This document shows, piece by piece, positions 7,333-12,552 of a stretch of DNA of 12,552 nt (positions are counted from its first letter, which is position 1; every line of letters begins with the position of its first letter). The notes beneath the pieces were generated by a model. The model was not told the DNA's origin and searched no databases. It was given only the letters and a program-made list of their open reading frames with translations. The translations under genes were made by a program, and so were the position numbers. Source of the DNA: Treponemataceae bacterium (GTDB lineage: Bacteria > Spirochaetota > Spirochaetia > Treponematales > Treponemataceae); NCBI GenBank assembly GCA_024697985.1, contig JAILRX010000200.1, positions 1-12,552 on the forward strand. Direction: 5' to 3'.

Positions 7333-8352
7333 TTACTTTACCAACCTTCCAGTTTCTGTATGTTCTTCAAAATCAGTTGAAAAATGATGTCGGCCTACAG
7401 CAGGATCGACGAGCCTGAAAAAGTAATACTTTGTTCTTGGCGTATTTGTTGCCGCATCCAGAGCCACAAGACCAGGATTTGAAATCGGAGTCGGAGGAAG
7501 ACCTGCGTAAAGATATGTGTTGTAGGGACTGTCGATTTTAAGGTCATTGTAAGTAATTACTTCAGGATGAGGTCGTCCTTCAATTTCTGTGATGATGTAC
7601 TCGACGGTAGCGCACGAATAAAGTCCGATTGTCCTTCGAAGTCGGTTTGCAAAAACGCTTGCGATAAGCGGAGCTTCCTCTTCAAGACGATATTCCCGCT
7701 CTACGATAGAAGCAAGACGGAGCGTGTAATACATTTTATCAACAGAAAGAGACGAAAAGTTCTTGATTTCAGAAGTTCTGGAATAGAAATTATCCACCAT
7801 GATCTTTACCACATCTTCGCCGCCCATACTTGGTGAAAAATAATAGGTATCCGGGAAAAGGAAGCCTTCAAAGTTGACGATTTTTTCAGGATCAAAGCCG
7901 AAACTTCTCAAAAGGTCGGCGTCCTTGCAGGCTTCTAAAAATTCTTCCTGGGAGCAGACTTCGTTTTCCTCGAGGAGAGCGCCGATTCTTCGCATCGTAA
8001 GGCCTTCCGGAACGGAAACCACGATGGATTCCTGCTTTCCGCTTTCAAGGACATCAAAAATCTGAGAAGGATTTAAAGATGAAGAAACCGTATAGACTCC
8101 GGCCTTAACAGAAGGCTTTCTGAGTCGGGCATAAATATAGAACGCATATTTTGATTTGATGATATTATTGGCCTTGAGGTCAGCTGCAATTGCCTTGGAG
8201 CCTTCTCCCTTTCCAACCTTGAGCCTGTACTCAACTGCATTTTCTTCGTTAGATTTTGCAGTAAAAAGACTGGCAAAAATTCCGATCCCACAAACCATAA
8301 GAGCCGCACAGGCACAAATAATTAAAACAACAAGCTTCTTTTTAGTTTTCAT
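7333..8352 (-). CDS. mltG: Endolytic murein transglycosylase MltG (YceG family)
   Basis: MltG is an inner-membrane enzyme that cleaves nascent glycan strands and is thought to set their length. From the ATG at 8350-8352 the product is 339 residues: a basic N-terminus, one transmembrane segment (about residues 6-31), a LysM-like region (about 44-95), and the catalytic YceG domain. Family motifs are EGFLFPDTYYF at 162-172, ASIVERE at 214-220 with E218 the expected catalytic glutamate, and SPYNTYLYAGLPPTPISNPG at 275-294. Where the E. coli enzyme reads LQTDPTV, this one reads LYSCATV (244-250), a local change near the active site. I preferred this ATG because GGAAG lies 9 bases upstream (8362-8366). 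A GTG at 8371-8373 would add 7 residues but has no ribosome site. It overlaps the preceding small gene by 11 bases, and dnaG follows 6 bases later, so these are one transcription unit. Confidence 0.94.
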   Translation of the reverse strand: MKTKKKLVVLIICACAALMVCGIGIFASLFTAKSNEENAVEYRLKVGKGEGSKAIAADLKANNIIKSKYAFYIYARLRKPSVKAGVYTVSSSLNPSQIFDVLESGKQESIVVSVPEGLTMRRIGALLEENEVCSQEEFLEACKDADLLRSFGFDPEKIVNFEGFLFPDTYYFSPSMGGEDVVKIMVDNFYSRTSEIKNFSSLSVDKMYYTLRLASIVEREYRLEEEAPLIASVFANRLRRTIGLYSCATVEYIITEIEGRPHPEVITYNDLKIDSPYNTYLYAGLPPTPISNPGLVALDAATNTPRTKYYFFRLVDPAVGRHHFSTDFEEHTETGRLVK

Positions 8353-8545
8353 TGAAAAATTCTTCCGCCTCACCTATAGACATTACATCAGAAAGATAAT
8401 CCGTAATTTTGAGTTCCAGATTGTTCAGAAAATATGAATGGCCGCTCTGCCGTTTCCTCAAAAGAAGGCACAATTCCTTGGCCTGTTCAAGAGTAAGAGA
8501 AAGTTCAAAATTTTCGATTTCCGGTTCAACTTCCTGATCATCCAT
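8342..8545 (-). CDS. Small acidic protein of unknown function
   Basis: I do not recognise this 67-residue protein, which begins MDDQEVEPEIENFEL. It is acidic and mostly predicted helical, with a leucine- and charge-rich middle (LEQAKELCLLLRKRQ at 19-33) and no signal peptide, membrane segment or metal motif. The support for it being real is context: AAGGA lies 10 bases before the ATG and overlaps the stop of the MBL gene (TAAGGA). The gene fills the space between that stop and mltG exactly, and its own stop overlaps the mltG start by 11 bases. Such nested spacing is typical of translationally coupled operon genes. A longer frame from a TTG at 8594-8596 would run 38 bases into the MBL gene and is less likely. 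Confidence 0.7.
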   Translation of the reverse strand: MDDQEVEPEIENFELSLTLEQAKELCLLLRKRQSGHSYFLNNLELKITDYLSDVMSIGEAEEFFNEN

Positions 8546-8558
8546 AAATATCAATTCC

Positions 8559-9497
8559 TTAAACGTCAATTTCCTGATGCTCAACTGCAAGATCAATTTT
8601 CAAAGGTGATTTTAAAACCTTCTTGGAATACTCCCTTGCGTTGTCACGAATTTCATAAAGTTTTTTATCATCATACATCGGCTCGTGATGGAACATGTAA
8701 AGATGTTTTACGTGCCAGTGATTTGCAAAATCAACCATGTAGCAGTAAGAAGAATGTCCCCATCCCTCCTTTGCATGATATTCAACCGGCAGATACTGAC
8801 AGTCTGCGATCATGATGTCCGCGTTCTCAAAGAAAACCTTGCGGTCATCAGTGTATTCAAAATCAGACAGTGCAATTTCTATATCGGTTGCAAAAATGAT
8901 GCGTTTTCCGTCAGGCAGTATAAAAAGATACGAATAGGATGTATTCGGATGAGTCATTTCCCGTGCCCTTACGTAAACCTGACTTACGCAGAACGAACTT
9001 TCAGTCGAGATTTTGTGAAAAATCATTTTTGCACCCAAGGTCGTGAATTCAACCGGAAAATAAGGACCCCTCATCTGAGCGGCGATAAGTTCCGGCATCT
9101 TTTCAACCGGTGAATAAAAATGGATTTCCACGTTCTTGTTGAAAATCGGATCAAAAAAAGGAAATCCCTGGATATGATCCCAATGAAAATGCGAAAGGAA
9201 AATATGTATTTTTTTGACTGACTTAGGAAGGTTTTTCCCCAGTTCCCGGAGTCCAGTTCCGGCATCAAAAACAAAAATCTCTTCATCACTGAGTGCAAGC
9301 TGAACGCAGGAAGTATTACCTCCGACGTAAGATGTAAGATATTCAGGAAGAGACATTATAAAAGCCTGCTTTGAATCCTGACTTTTCAAATCAGATTCCT
9401 TTACACGCTCTATAATCGACTGAATCTTCACCATCAGGTTTTCTGATGACATGGTGGTCGGAATAGATCCACGTACTCCCCAAAACTTCAACTTCAT
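8559..9497 (-). CDS. MBL-fold metallo-hydrolase (COG1235-like)
   Basis: The 312-residue protein opens with KFWGVRGSIPT (4-14), the signature of COG1235-type metallo-beta-lactamase-fold hydrolases. Metal ligands are visible in order: SHFHWDH (102-108; H103, H105, D107, H108), H183 in MTHPNTSYSY, D205 in ATDIE, H248 in GWGHSS and H270/H271 in MFHHEP. YVGGNTSC (57-64) and FDAGTGLRELG (77-87) complete the fold. No signal peptide is seen, so it should be cytoplasmic. The substrate cannot be told from sequence; relatives include phosphodiesterases and nucleases. An insert of about 42 residues (15-56, helical and charged) separates the first strand from YVGGNTSC; from memory spirochaete relatives share it. 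AAGGA lies 6 bases before the ATG, and the start overlaps the preceding stop (TAATG), indicating coupling to the CxxCxxCC gene. Confidence 0.92.
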   Translation of the reverse strand: MKLKFWGVRGSIPTTMSSENLMVKIQSIIERVKESDLKSQDSKQAFIMSLPEYLTSYVGGNTSCVQLALSDEEIFVFDAGTGLRELGKNLPKSVKKIHIFLSHFHWDHIQGFPFFDPIFNKNVEIHFYSPVEKMPELIAAQMRGPYFPVEFTTLGAKMIFHKISTESSFCVSQVYVRAREMTHPNTSYSYLFILPDGKRIIFATDIEIALSDFEYTDDRKVFFENADIMIADCQYLPVEYHAKEGWGHSSYCYMVDFANHWHVKHLYMFHHEPMYDDKKLYEIRDNAREYSKKVLKSPLKIDLAVEHQEIDV

Positions 9498-9976
9498 TAG
9501 TTTTCCTTCTCGAATTCTTCAACAAAGTCTTTGAATTCACTTTTTTTAATAGGCACGTTTCTTTCGTAAGATATGACCTTTTCAGTAATCTCCGAAAGTT
9601 TGTGCAGTTCGCCACTGTCGATTCCCGGGCAATTAACCTTTTCGGCGACCCAGTCTTCACGGCTTTTCAAAAGACACGTCCAAAACGGATAGGTGCTGCA
9701 CTGTATTGGTCTTTTTTCGTATGCAGAACAACCGTCCTGCCACAGAATGCAATCGTAGTTCTTTTTTTCCTGGAGGCACAAGACTTCGTTTCCGTCGTAA
9801 TAGCCCACCCAGCGGCAGTATTTTTTTTCAAAATCGACCGGACTCATTTTGAAAAATTCAAGCAAACCTGAAAGATCCTGTCTTGAAAGATAGACATATC
9901 CTGGCTCTCCGCCACAGCAGTGCGAGCAGCGTTTGCAAGAGAATTTCAATCCGTCGGCAAAAAACATATCTGCCAT
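9497..9976 (-). CDS. YkgJ-like cysteine-cluster protein (CxxCxxCC family)
   Basis: The 159-residue protein has the N-terminal signature SCKRCSHCCGG (C14, C17, C20, C21) and seven more cysteines (54, 67, 76, 83, 93, 101, 116), including CSAYEKRPIQCSTYPFW at 83-99. This matches the YkgJ / UPF0153 family (PF03692), annotated as putative zinc- or iron-chelating. The real ligand and function are unknown, though an Fe-S cluster is plausible. No signal peptide is seen. GGAG lies 5 bases before the ATG; a second in-frame ATG three codons later is less well spaced. It is the first gene of the cluster leading to MBL hydrolase, small acidic protein, mltG and dnaG, and the MBL start overlaps its stop. 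It begins 35 bases after the tRNA terminator; TAAAAT at 9992-9997 might be its -10 box, but no good -35 box goes with it. Confidence 0.88.
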   Translation of the reverse strand: MADMFFADGLKFSCKRCSHCCGGEPGYVYLSRQDLSGLLEFFKMSPVDFEKKYCRWVGYYDGNEVLCLQEKKNYDCILWQDGCSAYEKRPIQCSTYPFWTCLLKSREDWVAEKVNCPGIDSGELHKLSEITEKVISYERNVPIKKSEFKDFVEEFEKEN

Positions 9977-10011
9977 AAAAACTCCATAATTATTTTACAA
10001 AAAAATTAAAT

Positions 10012-10046
10012 AAAAAAAAAGGTGTTGAAATTAAATTCAACACCTT
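10012..10046 (-). terminator. Intrinsic terminator after the tRNA pair
   Basis: On the minus strand AAGGTGTTGAA and TTCAACACCTT form a perfect 11-base stem with a six-base loop TTTAAT, followed by a run of T (9 bases, 10012-10020, plus the stem's own T). It begins four bases after the tRNA-Tyr 3' end and should end the tRNA-Thr/tRNA-Tyr transcript. Confidence 0.93.
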
Positions 10047-10050
10047 AATT

Positions 10051-10132
10051 TGGGGAGAGAAGGATTCGAACCTTCGAAGCGATAAGCAACAGATTTACAG
10101 TCTGCCCCATTTGACCACTCTGGAACCTCCCC
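10051..10132 (-). tRNA. tRNA-Tyr (anticodon GUA)
   Basis: This is an 82-nt type II tRNA with the long variable arm expected of bacterial tRNA-Tyr. The acceptor strands are GGGGAGG and TCTCCCC with discriminator A, the anticodon stem-loop is GCAGA-CTGTAAA-TCTGT (GTA anticodon), and the T arm is GAAGG-TTCGAAT-CCTTC. The 3' CCA is not encoded (AAT follows A73), so it must be added by nucleotidyltransferase. It is cotranscribed with tRNA-Thr, 39 bases upstream. Confidence 0.96.
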
Positions 10133-10171
10133 AGATTTCGTTAAGCCTCAACTTTCATCAAGAGCTTTTTA

Positions 10172-10245
10172 AGCCAACTTAGGGATTCGAACCCTAGACC
10201 CCGAGATTACAAATCACGTGCTCTGGCCAGCTGAGCTAAGTTGGC
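10172..10245 (-). tRNA. tRNA-Thr (anticodon UGU)
   Basis: This is a 74-nt cloverleaf: acceptor GCCAACT with AGTTGGC, D stem GCTC/GAGC, anticodon loop TTTGTAA (TGT anticodon), T arm TAGGG-TTCGAAT-CCCTA, and discriminator U. The anticodon stem CGTGA/TCTCG has a U-U mismatch at positions 29-41; all other stem pairs are canonical. The 3' CCA is not encoded. A near-consensus promoter lies just upstream. Confidence 0.95.
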
Positions 10246-10261
10246 ATAACGAACAATTAAG

Positions 10262-10290
10262 ACTATATATTTTTAACAAATTTATGTCAA
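10262..10290 (-). promoter_or_regulatory. Near-consensus sigma-70 promoter of the tRNA-Thr/tRNA-Tyr unit
   Basis: A perfect TTGACA (-35, 10285-10290), a 17-base A+T-rich spacer and TATAGT (-10, 10262-10267) place the start near 10255, about 10 bases before the mature tRNA-Thr 5' end. It lies three bases after the glgA stop codon. This is the strongest promoter in the window, as expected for stable RNA. Confidence 0.85.
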
Positions 10291-10293
10291 TAG

Positions 10294-11880
10294 CTAATCG
10301 ATCAAAATTTTCTTGTAATAAGGCAAAAATTTATCCCTGATGATTGATGCCCAGGAATACTTTTCCTTCACGGTATTTGCTGCAAAAATCTGAATTTCCC
10401 TGATTTTTTCAGGCTCACCCTGCAGGATTTCAGAAGCACGCAGCATCGAAATATAAAGATTTGAAGACGTATTGTTCGAATAGGTAAATCCCGTCTCGCC
10501 GTTTATGATCTTGTTCAAGCCGCCAACTGCATGTGCAATCGGAATCGTACCGTAAATCTGAGCGATAAAATCCTCAAGGCAGCATGGCTCAAAAATACTC
10601 GGCAAAACAAGAAAATCAGCACTGGCAACGCAGTTTCTTGCAAGAGCCCTGTCAAACCCCTTGATGTAAACGTATCTGCCCATGTATTTTATGGCAAGTT
10701 CTTCCTGAATTTTTTCGATATATTCCTGTCCCTGACCGTGAACCAAAAAGCACACGTTCCGGTTTTCAGCAAGCATTCTATCGGCGACGTCAGAAAAAAT
10801 TTCTACGCCCTTTTGTGAAACCATCCTGCCCTGATATACAAAACAGATGGTTTTATCATCAATCTTCGAAAAGTTTCCGCAGCATTCCAGGTTCTGAATT
10901 TTTCCAGGACAAGAATTGATTCTGGCGAAAAACTTCTGTCTCAACTCTTTTTTACCTTCAAAATCTCCGTCACAAGGACTGAAGGTCGTTTCGAGAAGCG
11001 AAACAGCCTTATTTTTTGGATCATAGCTGTCGTAATCAATTCCGTTGGTGATTCCTTCGATACGGGTTCCAGACTGGGCAAAATCCCTTGCAAGAAGGCA
11101 GAACTGATTGCTCGTGTCATAAAGTTCTTCAGCGTACCAAGGAGAAACCGTCGTAAGATGTGAATAATACGAGGCAAGAAGAAAAGGCTCGACAGAAGAA
11201 TCGCTGTAAAACGAACGGCCCTTTTTCAAGACATTTTCAGGAAGATTTGTAATCCTGTGAGCAAACTCAATATTAGGAAAGGACTGAAGATAGCCTGGTC
11301 CTGCGTTATGAATAGTCACGACAAATTTAGTCGAGGCAAAAAATCGGACGAAAGGAAAGACGTTTCGCGCAAAAACAGGAACAAGGGATGTCGCCGCATC
11401 GTGACAGTGAATCAAAGCCGGACAGGTTTCAGAATTGTAGCCGTAATAAAGAACAGCCTGCTGAAAAAGCGAATTCATATGGAAGGAATCCTTATGACCG
11501 GTTCCCTTCACAAATTCAGGATTTTCCTTAGCATCCTCATCAGTGTAGACGTAGACTGCTCTTTTTGAAGAAAAAATCTTGCTCATCACAAAGATGATTT
11601 TTACGTCATCATAAAGGGCGCTGGCATATTCAACCTTGTGAACTTCCCCATCAACTTTGATTTCAGATGAAAAGTCAAGCTTTTTGAAGTCAGAGACTGC
11701 AGAGAGGTCCGTGCACTTATAGAGAGGGATAAAAACCGTAGTCTTTACGCCAATTTTCTGGAGATTAACAGCCATGGAACAGACGACATTTTTTACTCCG
11801 CCCGCTTCAGCAATGTGATTGAATTCTCGGCTCACAATCCAGATTGATTTTATCAATGAACAATCAATTTCATCATTCAT
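10294..11880 (-). CDS. glgA: Glycogen synthase (ADP-glucose type, GT5 family)
   Basis: GlgA extends alpha-1,4-glucan chains from ADP-glucose in glycogen storage. The 528-residue protein has both GT-B domains. Family motifs are IHCHD (157-161), TIHNAGPGYLQ (189-199), TTVSPWYAEEL (243-253), GITNGID (276-282), YQGRMVSQKG (349-358, with the expected substrate-binding R352 and K357), PSIFEPCCLEDFIAQIYGT (427-445, with E431) and AVGGL (451-455). Two signatures depart from the classical form. The N-terminal KTGGL loop is EAGGV (25-29), so the usual lysine is a glutamate. PSRFEPCGL is PSIFEPCCL. AGGA lies 6 bases before the ATG. It follows aroH by 21 bases and is probably cotranscribed with it. No terminator is seen after it before the tRNA promoter. 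GT5 membership is clear; the exact donor sugar is less certain because of the changed loop. Confidence 0.87.
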   Translation of the reverse strand: MNDEIDCSLIKSIWIVSREFNHIAEAGGVKNVVCSMAVNLQKIGVKTTVFIPLYKCTDLSAVSDFKKLDFSSEIKVDGEVHKVEYASALYDDVKIIFVMSKIFSSKRAVYVYTDEDAKENPEFVKGTGHKDSFHMNSLFQQAVLYYGYNSETCPALIHCHDAATSLVPVFARNVFPFVRFFASTKFVVTIHNAGPGYLQSFPNIEFAHRITNLPENVLKKGRSFYSDSSVEPFLLASYYSHLTTVSPWYAEELYDTSNQFCLLARDFAQSGTRIEGITNGIDYDSYDPKNKAVSLLETTFSPCDGDFEGKKELRQKFFARINSCPGKIQNLECCGNFSKIDDKTICFVYQGRMVSQKGVEIFSDVADRMLAENRNVCFLVHGQGQEYIEKIQEELAIKYMGRYVYIKGFDRALARNCVASADFLVLPSIFEPCCLEDFIAQIYGTIPIAHAVGGLNKIINGETGFTYSNNTSSNLYISMLRASEILQGEPEKIREIQIFAANTVKEKYSWASIIRDKFLPYYKKILID

Positions 11881-11901
11881 AAACTATCCTAAAAACACTG
11901 A

Positions 11902-12267
11902 TTAATCATTTTTTAAATCCGGACGCAATGCCTGAGCACCGTTCAAATAAACACTTTCCGGTTTTTTATCCGAATAGGCATGAATCATGATTCTGATTAC
12001 TTTTTTCAGACTCTCCTCAAAAACCGGTTCCTGGGCGCAGAAAAGAGCGACAGAATCAGCGTGACCTGAAAGCCTCAAAGCCTTTGCAGGATTGATGGCA
12101 GTCAAATCCGGTGTAGTCGTAAACTGAATGGAAATCATGTCCTGTTCAGAAAGATTATTTTTACTGATTAATTTTTCGAATAACGATTTTGTATTATTTA
12201 TGATTTCTGCCTGCGTATTTTCAGTACAGATTGCACCTCTAAACGCATACACTCTTTTATCTGTCAT
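11902..12267 (-). CDS. aroH: Chorismate mutase, monofunctional AroH type
   Basis: AroH-type chorismate mutase converts chorismate to prephenate on the way to phenylalanine and tyrosine. From the ATG at 12265-12267 the product is 121 residues, the size of the Bacillus subtilis AroH class of trimeric enzymes. Characteristic stretches are VYAFRGAIC (6-14, containing the active-site arginine), SIQFTTTPDLTAINPAKA (46-63), LFCAQEP (75-81, with the conserved CAQE), and IRIMIHAYSDK (90-100) leading to VYLNGAQALRPDL (105-117). I chose this ATG because GGTGG lies 5 bases upstream. A GTG at 12274-12276 would add three residues but lies inside that ribosome site. No regulatory ACT domain is fused. It is followed by glgA; the pairing has no obvious metabolic logic. 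Confidence 0.94.
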   Translation of the reverse strand: MTDKRVYAFRGAICTENTQAEIINNTKSLFEKLISKNNLSEQDMISIQFTTTPDLTAINPAKALRLSGHADSVALFCAQEPVFEESLKKVIRIMIHAYSDKKPESVYLNGAQALRPDLKND

Positions 12268-12284
12268 ATTAACCACCCATAAAC

Positions 12285-12314
12285 ATGATAAATATTATGA
12301 TTGAAATTTGTCAA
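12285..12314 (-). promoter_or_regulatory. Sigma-70 promoter for aroH-glgA
   Basis: A perfect TTGACA (-35, 12309-12314), an 18-base spacer and TATCAT (-10, 12285-12290) predict a start near 12278, only about 11 bases before the aroH ATG, so the leader is very short and nearly all ribosome site. The -35 box lies within the imperfect palindrome ATTGA-CAAATT-TCAAT, which could be an operator, but this is weak. Confidence 0.65.
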
Positions 12315-12347
12315 TCGATAAATGCTCAAATTAAGTTTACAATTATC

Positions 12348-12545
12348 CTAAATCCCCGAAGCAAACAGATTAAAGGCCGTAAAAAAATACATCAGCAAAA
12401 ATGAAAAGACCATAAAGAGAAAAAATGGGATTATGTAGAAAAAGTAGGATTTTTTTCGCACGATGCCGTAAATTATGGCTACGACAATCGATATTATTGA
12501 AAAAACGAAGGCTCCGATTGAAAATATCGTATTCATTCTGACCAT
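12348..12545 (-). CDS. Small membrane protein, two predicted transmembrane helices
   Basis: I do not recognise this gene. The visible 65 residues are very hydrophobic, with predicted membrane helices at about 6-28 and 33-56 separated by a short basic turn (RKKSY), which would put the loop in the cytoplasm with both ends outside. No catalytic motif is present. The first ATG (12543-12545) lies 7 bases from the window edge with no stop codon and no clear ribosome site between, so the true start may be outside the window, or at the second ATG (12534-12536). The gap to aroH is 80 bases and contains the aroH promoter. Nothing links its function to its neighbours. Confidence 0.6.
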   Translation of the reverse strand: MVRMNTIFSIGAFVFSIISIVVAIIYGIVRKKSYFFYIIPFFLFMVFSFLLMYFFTAFNLFASGI

Positions 12546-12552
12546 AGCAAAA

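Noticed and set aside
6772..7380. Open frame of 202 codons on the plus strand
   Set aside because: It is antisense to the dnaG zinc-binding domain and the end of mltG; the minus-strand reading has clear catalytic and zinc motifs, the plus reading has none.
8350..8373. GTG start for mltG at 8371-8373
   Set aside because: No ribosome site precedes it, whereas the ATG at 8350-8352 has GGAAG at 9 bases; the extra seven residues add nothing recognisable.
9977..10011. Possible promoter for the CxxCxxCC gene with TAAAAT at 9992-9997
   Set aside because: No matching -35 box at 15-19 bases; the upstream DNA is the T tract of the tRNA terminator, so the match may be due to base composition.
12301..12316. 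Palindrome ATTGA-CAAATT-TCAAT over the aroH -35 box as an operator
   Set aside because: The arms are only five bases and A+T-rich, overlap TTGACA by necessity, and no second copy is seen in the window.
1..12552. Search for CRISPR arrays, transposases, phage or toxin-antitoxin modules
   Set aside because: No regularly spaced direct repeats, transposase motifs, phage-like genes or paired small toxin/antitoxin genes are seen; the content is housekeeping.

Overview
The window is an A+T-rich stretch of bacterial chromosome in which every supported gene lies on the minus strand, so gene order is read here from high to low coordinates. The content points to a spirochaete of the genus Treponema, probably a gut, rumen or oral commensal rather than T. 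pallidum. The main reason is the run mltG, dnaG, rpoD, C4 zinc-ribbon coiled-coil protein, TPR membrane protein and mreB, which from memory matches the order around the T. pallidum rpoD locus. The sigma-70, DnaG and metallo-hydrolase sequences also look treponemal. The genus is an inference; no database search was possible.

Layout (minus strand, 5' to 3'): a small two-helix membrane protein at the window edge; aroH (chorismate mutase) followed by glgA (glycogen synthase), driven by a TTGACA/TATCAT promoter; tRNA-Thr(UGU) and tRNA-Tyr(GUA) with a near-consensus promoter and a perfect-hairpin terminator; a tight cluster of a CxxCxxCC (YkgJ-like) protein, an MBL-fold hydrolase, a small acidic protein, mltG and dnaG; a gene-free stretch of about 400 bases; rpoD; the zinc-ribbon gene; rnpB (RNase P RNA); the TPR gene; and mreB.

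Most of this is housekeeping. Primase, the primary sigma factor and RNase P RNA serve replication, transcription and RNA processing. MltG and MreB serve cell-wall growth. GlgA and AroH serve glycogen storage and aromatic amino-acid synthesis. The main units have recognisable sigma-70 promoters, several of them overlapping the stop codon of the gene before, which suggests a compact chromosome with serial re-initiation rather than one long operon.

The most interesting observation is in the gap between dnaG and rpoD. It carries a decayed, in-frame but stop-riddled copy of part of the dnaG C-terminal coding region, apparently the relic of a partial duplication, and it now lies inside the long predicted 5' leader of rpoD. 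A second useful point is that the first 25 codons of the longest open frame for the TPR protein are really the 3' end of rnpB, so that gene needs a later start. I found no CRISPR array, insertion sequence, phage gene or defence system, and no gene on the plus strand.
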